Shown piece after piece: positions 1-7,343 of a stretch of 64,000 nt of DNA. The number at the start of each line of letters is the position of its first letter. Within the stretch, counting starts at the first letter, position 1. The notes under the pieces were generated by a model. That model had not been told where the DNA came from. It saw only the letters and a program-made list of their open reading frames with translations, and searched no databases. The translations under genes were made by a program, and so were the position numbers. The stretch is from the NCBI RefSeq assembly GCF_000025285.1, contig NC_013741.1, positions 682,001 through 746,000 on the forward strand, in the 5' to 3' direction. The DNA comes from Archaeoglobus profundus DSM 5631. GTDB taxonomy: Archaea > Halobacteriota > Archaeoglobi > Archaeoglobales > Archaeoglobaceae.

Positions 1-111
1 TGTTAGAATAACTCCAACTAGAGCGACTGTAGAACCTAAGATCGTATTAGGTATCAAGAAAGATCCTAACACCAATAGAAGTCCTACGATGAAAGCTACG
101 CCACCCTTCAT
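1..111 (-). CDS. Small membrane protein, partial at window edge
   Basis: An open frame starts at an ATG complementary to 109-111 and runs off the left edge, giving 37 residues. It begins MKGGVAFIVG and is almost wholly hydrophobic, with two likely membrane segments separated by a Pro-Asn turn. It diverges from the leuC gene with about 65 bp between the two starts. The family cannot be recognised from this fragment. Confidence 0.5.
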   Translation of the reverse strand, partial: MKGGVAFIVGLLLVLGSFLIPNTILGSTVALVGVILT

Positions 112-175
112 AAGGTCAGTTTGCCAGAGAGTAAATATACGAAACGGTTTAATTATGAGTGCGCTACGAGCGGGC

Positions 176-1423
176 ATGGGTCAAACGATTGCAGAGAAGA
201 TTTTGAGTGAGAAAAGTGGGAAAGAAGTTTACGCGGGAGACTTGGTCGTTGCGAAGATCGATCAAATAGCGTTGCAAGATGGAACAGCACCTTTAGCCAT
301 AAGAAGGATTAGAGAGCTTGGGAGAGAAGTAAAGGCTGGCAAAATAACTCACTTCTTTATAGATCACGCTTCTCCACCCCCACGTAAAGAATTGGCCAAC
401 GATCAGAAGCTGATAAGGAGCTTTGCAAAGGAGATAGGGGCTGATATGAACGACGTTGGTGATGGCGTGATTCATCAGGTGATGATCGAAAAGCACGTCT
501 GCCCAGGAGATTTGGCTGTTGGTGCGGATTCACACACGTGCACCTATGGTGCTTTGGGAGCTTTCGCTACTGGTATGGGTTCCACCGACATTGCAATAGC
601 GATGGTTTTGGGTAAGAACTGGTTCAGAGTTCCGGAGACATTTAGAATTCAAATCGACGGAAGCTTGCCGAAAGGCGTGTTTGCTAAAGACTTGATTCTG
701 CACATAATAGGAGAGTTGGGGGTTGATGGTGCAACCTACAAGGCTTTGGAGTTTCATGGAGAAACTATCAAAGCTATAGACATGGACTCTCGTTTGACTA
801 TGGCAAACATGGTTGTTGAATGTGGTGCGAAGGTCGGTTTGTTTGAAACTGACGATGTTACGAGGAGATTTCTCGCTGAAATGGGAAGAGAGAACTGTTT
901 TAAAAAGATCAAAGCCGATGAAGATGCAAATTATGAGAAAGAGCTTTACTTCTCTGCCGAAATCGAGCCTATGATTGCAAAACCTCACAACGTCGATAAC
1001 GTGGTTCCAGTTAGCGATGTTGAAGGAGTCAAGGTCGATCAGGTTTACGTAGGAACTTGCACGAACGGTAGATTGAGCGACATTGAAATCGTTGCGAAGA
1101 TGCTAAAAGGTAGAAGGGTTCACAGAGACGTGAGGCTGTTGGTCTGTCCAGCGAGCAGGAGAGTTTATCTAAAGGCACTCGAACTCGGCTATCTCAAAAC
1201 GATAGTTGAAGCGGGAGGTGTAGTTCTACCACCGGGTTGCGGTCCTTGCGTAGGTATTCACATGGGAGTCTTGGCTGATGGAGAGGTTTGTTTATCAACT
1301 CAGAACAGGAATTTCAAGGGTAGGATGGGTAATCCTAACGCGGAAATATACTTAGCATCTCCAGCAACTGCAGTTGCAACTGCAATAAAGGGTGAAATAG
1401 CCGATCCGAGAGAGTTCTTATGA
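176..1423 (+). CDS. leuC: 3-isopropylmalate dehydratase / homoaconitase-type large subunit
   Basis: Aconitase-superfamily large subunit of the archaeal LeuC/HacA type, which isomerises isopropylmalate (leucine synthesis) or a related homolog using a 4Fe-4S cluster. The cluster cysteines are visible in VGTCTNGR and in PGCGPCVG near the C-terminus, and GADSHTCTYG is the usual substrate-loop motif. I chose the ATG at 176 (MGQTIAEKIL) because this is how family members begin; an ATG at 155 is also in frame, and the frame stays open to 89. About 415 residues is normal length. The small subunit LeuD is not in the window, so the substrate (isopropylmalate, citramalate-derived or homoaconitate) cannot be settled. 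Confidence 0.92.
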   Translation: MGQTIAEKILSEKSGKEVYAGDLVVAKIDQIALQDGTAPLAIRRIRELGREVKAGKITHFFIDHASPPPRKELANDQKLIRSFAKEIGADMNDVGDGVIHQVMIEKHVCPGDLAVGADSHTCTYGALGAFATGMGSTDIAIAMVLGKNWFRVPETFRIQIDGSLPKGVFAKDLILHIIGELGVDGATYKALEFHGETIKAIDMDSRLTMANMVVECGAKVGLFETDDVTRRFLAEMGRENCFKKIKADEDANYEKELYFSAEIEPMIAKPHNVDNVVPVSDVEGVKVDQVYVGTCTNGRLSDIEIVAKMLKGRRVHRDVRLLVCPASRRVYLKALELGYLKTIVEAGGVVLPPGCGPCVGIHMGVLADGEVCLSTQNRNFKGRMGNPNAEIYLASPATAVATAIKGEIADPREFL

Positions 1424-1427
1424 ATTT

Positions 1428-1743
1428 TTAATTTTTTTCATAAAAATCATTCTCAGGAATTTCCTTTGGTGAAAATCTCTTCTGGCGTTCTTCCTCAACT
1501 ATCTTGCCCTGACCCATAAAGATTATCTCTCCAGTTTCCTTAGCAAATCCCTGTTGTCTAAAGCTTGAGTTTGAATTTTCCAGCCAAGTCTGTATGAAGG
1601 GTATGTATCATCAACTCCAATCATCAATGTTGTGATTGTAGCCGGAGTCGTTGGCTTTTCTGGAGCTTTCTGTGCACGGCCCAAGGACAGTAATCCCACA
1701 ACCAGCACGGTCTTTTCGTGGACATAGTGATGGTAGGCGTTGT
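1428..1743 (-). pseudogene. Possible decayed gene remnant between leuC and serS
   Basis: The 360-bp gap between leuC and serS reads on the minus strand like coding sequence split over two frames. One frame, from about 1743 down to 1523, has a hydrophobic stretch (VLVVGLLSLG) and then APEKPTTPATITTLMIG. A second frame ends at 1428 and contains KETGEIIFMGQGKIVEEER. Neither half has a clear start, and they meet near 1550, as expected from one frameshift in an older gene. I do not recognise the family. It could also be chance open frame. Confidence 0.3.
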
Positions 1744-1750
1744 ATATATA
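1741..1750 (+). promoter_or_regulatory. TATA element upstream of serS
   Basis: The run tgtatatata lies about 36-45 bp upstream of the chosen serS ATG at 1786. This suits an archaeal TATA box with transcription starting near 1772 and a leader of about 14 nt. Confidence 0.4.
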
Positions 1751-1785
1751 CCAAACGTTTTATAGCCTTACGAGAACATGGGGCA

Positions 1786-3150
1786 ATGCTGAGCTATCAC
1801 TGGAGCATACTCAAGGCTTTGAGAGACAATCCCGAAATTCTCATCGAATCTCAAAAAAGGAGGGGAGAGAATGTTGAAATCGTTTACAAAGCTATAGAAC
1901 TTGACAAACTCTACAGAAAGCTGATGAAGGAACTTGACGAGCTGAGACACGATAGGAACAGGATTTCTCAGGAGATTAGGAAGGCTAAGAGTCAAGAGTT
2001 GATAGCAAAAGCTAGGGAAATTTCACAGCTAATCAAGGAGAAGGAGAACGAGCTTAAGAAGGTAGAGAAAGAGCTTAAGGACATTTTGCTTTCAATTCCG
2101 AACATAATTCACGAGAGCGTTCCGATTGGAGAGAGCGATGAGGACAACGTTCCAATAAGGTTCTGGGGTAAGTGTAAGGTTTACAGAGAGCATTTAGATG
2201 CGTTCCTCAAGCAAACCGAAGGTTTCAATGTAGATTATGAAGTCATAGACAAACCGGTCATAGGTCATGCAGACTATGTCGAAAAGTTCGGATTCGTTGA
2301 TACGCTTAAAGCGGGAAAGGTTGCTGGCTCGAGATTCTACTACATGTTCGACGATCTAGTATGGTTAGATTTCGCACTGATGATGTACGCTTTGGATTTC
2401 TTAGCCAAGCAGGGGTTTAGGGTGGTTATGCCACCCTACATGCTGAACAGGAAAGCCTATCAGGGTGTAACGGCCCTGAGCGATTTCGAGGAGATGCTGT
2501 ACAAGATTGAGGATGAAGACCTGTATCTGATTGCAACATCGGAACACCCTTTAGCGAGCATGCACATGAACGAGGTTTTAGCTGAAGACGAATTACCTTT
2601 GCTTTACGCTGGAGTCAGTCCCTGCTTCAGAAAAGAAGCTGGCGCTCACGGCAAAGACACGAAGGGAATATTCAGAGTTCACATCTTTAACAAGGTTGAG
2701 CAGTTCGTCTACTGCTTACCTGAACAAAGCTGGGATTGGCATGAAAAGCTGATAGAGAATGCTGAAAAGCTCTGGCAGGGTTTGGGGATTCCTTACAGGG
2801 TTGTGAACGTATGCTCTGGAGATTTGGGTATAGTTGCATCTAAAAAATACGACTTGGAAGCTTGGATGCCAGCCCAAGGAAAGTTCAGGGAGATGGTCTC
2901 GTGTAGCAACTGCACGGATTGGCAGAGCTTCAGGTTGAATATAAGGTATGCGGAGAAGAAAGGGGCTCCTTCAAAGGGATTTGTTCATACGCTCAACTCA
3001 ACTGCAATAGCTACGACAAGAGCTATAACGGCTATAATTGAGAACTTCCAGCTTGAGGATGGCAGGGTTGAGATTCCCAAAGTGCTCAGGAAGTATCTTG
3101 AGCCGATTGAATCCGCTCCAAAGGAGTTCATCGAGCCTAAGAAGGATTGA
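1786..3150 (+). CDS. serS: Seryl-tRNA synthetase
   Basis: Class II aminoacyl-tRNA synthetase charging tRNA-Ser. Residues about 1-110 form the long antiparallel coiled-coil arm (charged helices, ELDELRHDRNRIS), followed by the catalytic domain. Motif 2 is seen as SPCFRKEAGAHGKDTKGIFRVHIF and the C-terminal motif 3 as NSTAIATTRAITAIIENFQ. The frame is open upstream to 1651, but the extra 45 residues are unlike any SerRS and overlap the promoter, so the ATG at 1786 (MLSYHWSILKAL) is preferred. This is the common SerRS type, not the rare methanogen type. It stands alone; no partner gene is near. Confidence 0.95.
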   Translation: MLSYHWSILKALRDNPEILIESQKRRGENVEIVYKAIELDKLYRKLMKELDELRHDRNRISQEIRKAKSQELIAKAREISQLIKEKENELKKVEKELKDILLSIPNIIHESVPIGESDEDNVPIRFWGKCKVYREHLDAFLKQTEGFNVDYEVIDKPVIGHADYVEKFGFVDTLKAGKVAGSRFYYMFDDLVWLDFALMMYALDFLAKQGFRVVMPPYMLNRKAYQGVTALSDFEEMLYKIEDEDLYLIATSEHPLASMHMNEVLAEDELPLLYAGVSPCFRKEAGAHGKDTKGIFRVHIFNKVEQFVYCLPEQSWDWHEKLIENAEKLWQGLGIPYRVVNVCSGDLGIVASKKYDLEAWMPAQGKFREMVSCSNCTDWQSFRLNIRYAEKKGAPSKGFVHTLNSTAIATTRAITAIIENFQLEDGRVEIPKVLRKYLEPIESAPKEFIEPKKD

Positions 3151-3204
3151 TTAATAGATTACAATACCACAAAATTGATTTAAACTTGGGAGTAACTACA
3201 CCTA

Positions 3205-3256
3205 CCGATGATGAAAAAACAGTACTGATAAGTGATGAATTTGCCGATTTCTGAGG
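3205..3256 (+). ncRNA. C/D box sRNA (2'-O-methylation guide)
   Basis: All four boxes appear in the right order and spacing: box C ATGATGA at 3208-3214, box D' CTGA at 3225-3228, box C' GTGATGA at 3232-3238 and box D CTGA at 3251-3254. The guide spacers are 10 nt (3215-3224) and 12 nt (3239-3250), and D' to C' is 3 nt, which is the compact archaeal form. By the D+5 rule the D guide would direct methylation of the C in a target reading AAAUCGGC, and the D' guide the G in UACUG. It sits downstream of serS and converges on the sir2 stop. The target RNA was not identified. A weak terminal stem is the main doubt. Confidence 0.75.
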
Positions 3257-3994
3257 CTAAATCATTTTCTTGACTTTTTCGACAATTTTTGGTAAAATTT
3301 CACCGGCCTTTCCGTAAACAACGATGTCAAACAACCAATCCTTGTCAGTTGGATCTTTATTTATTAAAACGAGCTTAGCCCCACTCTCCTTTGCTATAAA
3401 AGGCAAACTCGCAGCGGGATAAACCTGAAGAGATGAACCTACAACGATGAAAAGATCAGACTTCTTAGCTTCCTCTATAGCTTCGTTTAGCACGTCTCTT
3501 GGCAGTTGTTCACCAAAGAAGACTATCCTCGGCTTTAAATATAAACTACCGCAATTTTCACATTTGATGTCGTCAATTTTGCTAATTATTTCCTCCCACT
3601 CGTAAGTCTTTCCACATTTAAGGCAGTCTACGTATTTCAGAGAACCGTGTAGCTCCAAAACCCTTCTACTTCCAGCTTTTTGATGAAGCATGTCTATGTT
3701 TTGAGTTATGACAGCCTTGACTATCCCCATTCTCTCAAGCTCTGCAATTGCGTAATGCCCAGCGTTAGGCTTTGCTTTTGTTTTTACAATTAATTCCTTT
3801 GCAAAAGCCCAGAATGCTCTTGGATTTCTCATAAATCCATAAATTGATGCAACCTCTTCAGGATCGTATTTACTCCACAAACCGTTCGCACCTCTAAATG
3901 TTGGTATACCGCTCTCGGCTGAAATGCCAGCACCTGTAAACACTACAGCGTGCTTCGAATTCTTCAGAAGTCTTGCGATATTATCTATGACCAT
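3257..3994 (-). CDS. cobB: Sir2-family NAD-dependent protein deacylase
   Basis: Sirtuin that removes acyl groups from lysines using NAD. The NAD-binding GAGISAESGIPTFRG is near residue 21, TQNIDMLHQKAG and the catalytic His in LELHGS follow at about 100-117, and the zinc module has CLKC and CENC pairs. GSSLQVYPA and INKDPT complete the Rossmann part. The 245-residue length equals that of the A. fulgidus Sir2 proteins. In archaea one known substrate is the chromatin protein Alba. It diverges from the S3ae gene and is a single-gene unit. Confidence 0.93.
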   Translation of the reverse strand: MVIDNIARLLKNSKHAVVFTGAGISAESGIPTFRGANGLWSKYDPEEVASIYGFMRNPRAFWAFAKELIVKTKAKPNAGHYAIAELERMGIVKAVITQNIDMLHQKAGSRRVLELHGSLKYVDCLKCGKTYEWEEIISKIDDIKCENCGSLYLKPRIVFFGEQLPRDVLNEAIEEAKKSDLFIVVGSSLQVYPAASLPFIAKESGAKLVLINKDPTDKDWLFDIVVYGKAGEILPKIVEKVKKMI

Positions 3995-4013
3995 GTTTAG
4001 ACATCGGTGAAAA

Positions 4014-4021
4014 AATTTATT
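4014..4021 (+). promoter_or_regulatory. TATA box of the S3ae gene
   Basis: The sequence aatttatt, preceded by a purine-rich gtgaaaa like a BRE, lies 25-32 bp upstream of the S3ae ATG at 4046. Transcription would start within a few bases of the ATG, so the mRNA is probably nearly leaderless. Confidence 0.5.
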
Positions 4022-4045
4022 AATTGACTCCTAGTGCTAAGCCTT

Positions 4046-4681
4046 ATGGCGAGAAGAAAGGCTAGAGTAAAGGACAAGTGGAGTATGAAAAAGTGGTATA
4101 CGCTCATCGCTCCTGAATACTTCGGTCTAGCTGAGATTGGAGAAACACCAGCAGATGATCCGAGCAAAGTGATAAACAGAACGGTTGAGGTTACTCTGGC
4201 AGAGCTAACGAACGATTATTCGAATCAGAACCCGTACAAGAAGCTGATATTCAAGGTTTACAGAGTCTCCGGCGAGAACGCGTACACAAAGTTTCATAGA
4301 TTTGAGATGATGAGAGAGTACATCAACAGCCTAATCAGGAGAAGGACGAGCAAGATAGATGATGTTATCGATGTTACAACAGCTGACGGCTACGTTTTAA
4401 GGGTTAAGCCAGTCGCTTTCACCGTCAAGAGATGCAAGACTTCTCAGAAGAGCGCTATCAGGAAGATAATGAGAGAGATTATCATCAACAACGCAAGCCA
4501 GAAGAACTTCGTCCAGTTCTTGCAAGAGTGCATCTTGGGAAGAATTCCTTCGGAGATTTACAAGAACGCAAAGAAAATATACCCGCTCAGGAGAGTTGAA
4601 ATAAGGAAGATCGAGCTTCTGGCTGAACCAAAGCAAGTTGAAGTTGAACAGCCACAGCAGGCTGAAGCTGTAGCTTCTTAA
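4046..4681 (+). CDS. rps3ae: 30S ribosomal protein S3ae (eS1)
   Basis: Small-subunit protein shared by archaea and eukaryotes. It has the characteristic start MARRKARVKDKWSMKKWY, then PEYFGLAEIGETPADDP, the YTKFHRFEMMREYINSLIRR segment and VKRCKTSQKSAIRKIM. The frame is open 12 bases further up (MLSL), but the ATG at 4046 fits the family and the nearby TATA box. The last 15 residues are a Glu/Gln/Ala-rich tail. The radical SAM gene follows after one base, suggesting cotranscription. Confidence 0.95.
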   Translation: MARRKARVKDKWSMKKWYTLIAPEYFGLAEIGETPADDPSKVINRTVEVTLAELTNDYSNQNPYKKLIFKVYRVSGENAYTKFHRFEMMREYINSLIRRRTSKIDDVIDVTTADGYVLRVKPVAFTVKRCKTSQKSAIRKIMREIIINNASQKNFVQFLQECILGRIPSEIYKNAKKIYPLRRVEIRKIELLAEPKQVEVEQPQQAEAVAS

Positions 4682-4682
4682 C

Positions 4683-5549
4683 ATGTTTTCAGAGGGTTTT
4701 GAAAAATTTGTTCTCAAGTTGAATTATCCAAAGCACTGCATTTTTTGCGAGGGTCTCGACTTATCCATTAAAGAGCCTAAGCACCATCCATCTTACGAGA
4801 TAACCACAGCCTGCAACCTAAATTGCATCTACTGCTACTCCAAAGTTGCCGTGAATAGAGGAACGGCTCCCAAGGAGGGATACTACGGCGATTTGAATCC
4901 TAAGGTTGTAACGATCTCGCAGTATGGGGAGCCGTTACTGGCTGGAGTTGATAAAGTTGCAAAGATAATTGAGAAGTTGAGGGAGATTTTTGGAGATGTA
5001 AGAATCGATCTGCAAACGAACGGAACGATTGATTTCACGGATTTGGACGGTTTGATAGACATTGCGATGGTAAGCTTAGATGTGGCAAATTCTGAGAGCT
5101 ACAAGATCGTTACTGGAAAGGACAAATTCCACGATGTTCTCGAAAACATTGAGAATGCCGTGAATATGGACTGCATTTTAACCGTCAGGTCTGTTTTTCT
5201 TCCAAACTTTAACGATTCTGAGCTTGTAAAGCTAGCCAAAATTTTGGGTGATATTGGTGTGGATGAGCACTTCATCCAGCCCTGCTCCGTCTATAACGAC
5301 TGTTTGAACGATCTGCTCTCCGTCGGTTTTGATGTCGAGAGATCAAATAGCCTCTACGATTATCTTAAGGTCGTTTACGATTGTAGCGAGTTTGTAAATG
5401 TGGTCATTCCGGGATGTATAAAGGCCGTTTTGGACGAAATATTGAAGCAGTTAGAAGATTTGAGCGATTTGAAGTTTGTTAGGAGAAACTCGATTGCAAG
5501 AGAACCGCCAAAGATTAGGAGGGAGTGGAGGTTTGTAATCGATGTCTAG
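4683..5549 (+). CDS. Radical SAM protein, function unassigned
   Basis: Radical S-adenosylmethionine enzyme. The 4Fe-4S motif CNLNCIYC is near residue 43, after a short N-terminal part with its own CIFC pair, and the SAM-binding region includes SQYGEPLL and LQTNGT. The C-terminal third has extra cysteines (QPCSVYNDC, YDCSEF, PGC) that may hold an auxiliary cluster. It begins one base after the S3ae stop, and its last four bases overlap the end of convergent bud32. Family members often modify RNA, proteins or cofactors; nothing here tells which. Confidence 0.75.
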   Translation: MFSEGFEKFVLKLNYPKHCIFCEGLDLSIKEPKHHPSYEITTACNLNCIYCYSKVAVNRGTAPKEGYYGDLNPKVVTISQYGEPLLAGVDKVAKIIEKLREIFGDVRIDLQTNGTIDFTDLDGLIDIAMVSLDVANSESYKIVTGKDKFHDVLENIENAVNMDCILTVRSVFLPNFNDSELVKLAKILGDIGVDEHFIQPCSVYNDCLNDLLSVGFDVERSNSLYDYLKVVYDCSEFVNVVIPGCIKAVLDEILKQLEDLSDLKFVRRNSIAREPPKIRREWRFVIDV

Positions 5550-6154
5550 GTCATCCTCTTCTCAACGTACCTTCCCCTAAGCTCTATCTCCTCAGCCCTC
5601 TTTATAACCTCTTCAGCCTTTTCGTAAACTTCTCTATAACCTCTAATAAACGCTTCTTTTAGCCTTTCCCAGTTGTCAAAACTCGCTTTGAGAGATTCGA
5701 AGTAGACATGCAAATCAACCCCCTTCGGCTCTACTCTGTCCTCAATGAATGCCAAACCAAAATCGACAAAGTAAATCTTACCGTCGCTTAGAATCATGTT
5801 CATCGGTGTCACATCTCCGTGAATTATACCGACTCTGTGCATCTTAGCAACTAACCTCCCGATTTCCTCGCTTATCTCTTCGCTCATTACCTCTTTGACT
5901 GGCTTTCCCTTGATTCTCTCCATGACTATCTTATCACCTTCAATGTCTAAAATTATCGGAGTGGGAACTCCCTGCCTCCTTGCAAGAGATATTATCTTAG
6001 CTTCAGTTTTAGTTCTACTTCTCCTCAAAATCTCATCCAAGTTGGGGTGTCTGTATCGCTTAGGCTTTCTGATCTTCTCAACAATGTTCTCGTAAATTCT
6101 AACCTCCGCCTCTCCACCCAAGTAAACTCTCTCAAGCTTTCCGTAATTCAGCAT
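5546..6154 (-). CDS. bud32: KEOPS complex kinase/ATPase Bud32
   Basis: Small RIO-like kinase of the KEOPS complex, which makes t6A37 in tRNAs together with Kae1. The reduced kinase fold is visible: VERIKGKPVKEV hinge region, catalytic loop IIHGDVTPMNMIL at about 113-125 and metal-binding VDFGLAF near 133. The basic C-terminus RGRYVEKRMT is the family tail. In many archaea bud32 is fused to or next to kae1; here kae1 is not adjacent. It lies 4 bp downstream of the substrate-binding-type gene, so the two are probably one transcript. Confidence 0.93.
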   Translation of the reverse strand: MLNYGKLERVYLGGEAEVRIYENIVEKIRKPKRYRHPNLDEILRRSRTKTEAKIISLARRQGVPTPIILDIEGDKIVMERIKGKPVKEVMSEEISEEIGRLVAKMHRVGIIHGDVTPMNMILSDGKIYFVDFGLAFIEDRVEPKGVDLHVYFESLKASFDNWERLKEAFIRGYREVYEKAEEVIKRAEEIELRGRYVEKRMT

Positions 6155-6158
6155 TATC

Positions 6159-6977
6159 TCACTCCCTTACAAAATGAGGAACAAATCCGTATTTCTGATA
6201 GATTCTCTGTGCCTTCTCAGATTTTATAAACTCCAAGAAAGCTTCCGCATTTTCAGGATTCGGAGCGTTCTTAAGCTTGGCTATGTAATAGTTCACCCTG
6301 TCACTCATGTCTATCTCAACCTCAACCATTTCAACTGGTAGTCCTTTCATCCGAGCGTAGATGGCCTCAGTGGCCCAAACCCAGCCAGCATCAGCCTTAC
6401 CTTTCAAAATTCTCTCTGGAGTCTCCCTATGATGAACTAGTGTGTAGATCGTCGTACCCTCTCTAGCTTTCTTTTCCATTATCTTTCTCCTAAGCTTTTC
6501 CCCACCAACCTCAAGATACATCTGCACGATATACTTACCTATGTCCTCGTTCTCTGGATTTGGATGAGATACTACAATGTCGTCTCTTGCCAAATCGAAT
6601 ATCGACCTTATTCTCTTCGGATTACCTTTAGGAACCATTAGAACTATGCGGTTGTGCAGGTAAACGAAGTAATCGTCTATAAGCCCTTTCTCCTTGAGCA
6701 GCTTCATCGAATCCTCGCTTACAGAACTGTAGACATCTGGAATCTGTGGGAGTACAACATCCCTATACTTCGCGCCTTCGAGAATCTGCTTGAGCAGTAA
6801 GCCGGGTGGGAGGGTTTCGTAGAAAATTTTCTCAATACCATACTCCTCTCTAAAAGCCTGCAAAAGCTCGTCCATTACCATAAACTGGTTTCCAGCCATG
6901 AAGAGAATTAGCTCAGCCTCATCGGGATACTCCAAACCGTGAATGTCCTTACCCCTATCTTCAGGAATCTCTATCAT
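6159..6977 (-). CDS. Extracellular-type solute-binding protein lacking a signal peptide
   Basis: Periplasmic-binding-protein fold of the ModA/WtpA (tungstate, molybdate, sulfate) kind: ELILFMAGNQFMVMDELLQAFREEYG at the start, IVLMVPKGNP and DAGWVWATEAIYAR in the middle, and the closing FLEFIKSEKAQRIYQKYGFVP. The N-terminus MIEIPEDRGKDIHG is charged and carries no hydrophobic leader or lipobox, so the protein should stay in the cytoplasm. No ABC permease or ATPase gene is next to it. A cytoplasmic oxyanion sensor or store is possible, but this is inference. Confidence 0.75.
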   Translation of the reverse strand: MIEIPEDRGKDIHGLEYPDEAELILFMAGNQFMVMDELLQAFREEYGIEKIFYETLPPGLLLKQILEGAKYRDVVLPQIPDVYSSVSEDSMKLLKEKGLIDDYFVYLHNRIVLMVPKGNPKRIRSIFDLARDDIVVSHPNPENEDIGKYIVQMYLEVGGEKLRRKIMEKKAREGTTIYTLVHHRETPERILKGKADAGWVWATEAIYARMKGLPVEMVEVEIDMSDRVNYYIAKLKNAPNPENAEAFLEFIKSEKAQRIYQKYGFVPHFVRE

Positions 6978-7015
6978 GTCGAATATATCGAATGAATTAA
7001 AGATAAATTTTTAAC

Positions 7016-7270
7016 TCAAAACTCCTCTTCCTCGTAGTAATATTCCTCTTCCTCCTCAAACTCCTCTTCAAGTTCCTCAAGCTCTTCCTCCTCTTCCCTC
7101 TCCAAATCTTCAAGGTCGTACTCTTCGTTCGTATCTAGGTTCAAGAACTTACCTTCCCTGTACAGCAGAACTGTTCCGCAGAGGTCACATCTAACTTCCA
7201 ATCCCTCGTAAAGGTCTTTAAGCTCAATCTCTTCACCGCAGTAGGGACACCTAATTATTTTCGCTGCCAT
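7016..7270 (-). CDS. Zinc-ribbon protein with very acidic tail
   Basis: 84 residues. The first half has a zinc ribbon with two CxxC pairs (CPYCGEE and CDLCGT). The second half is almost only Glu, with some Asp, Leu and Tyr, ending in a Glu/Tyr run. The acidic tail could bind basic proteins or act as a nucleic-acid mimic. The layout faintly recalls the LysW amino-carrier protein, but the typical LysW C-terminal EDWGE motif is absent. It diverges from rtcB. Function unknown. Confidence 0.7.
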   Translation of the reverse strand: MAAKIIRCPYCGEEIELKDLYEGLEVRCDLCGTVLLYREGKFLNLDTNEEYDLEDLEREEEEELEELEEEFEEEEEYYYEEEEF

Positions 7271-7315
7271 CCCTCAAAGCTTGTACCTTTCAATTTAAGC
7301 TTTTTCCTCACAAAA

Positions 7316-7325
7316 TCTTAAAAAT
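7316..7325 (+). promoter_or_regulatory. Probable TATA element of rtcB
   Basis: The A/T run tcttaaaaat is centred about 24 bp upstream of the rtcB ATG at 7344. With archaeal spacing the transcript would start at or next to the ATG, so it is likely leaderless. No Shine-Dalgarno sequence is evident. Confidence 0.4.
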
Positions 7326-7343
7326 CCCGCGTATACTTAGGGT

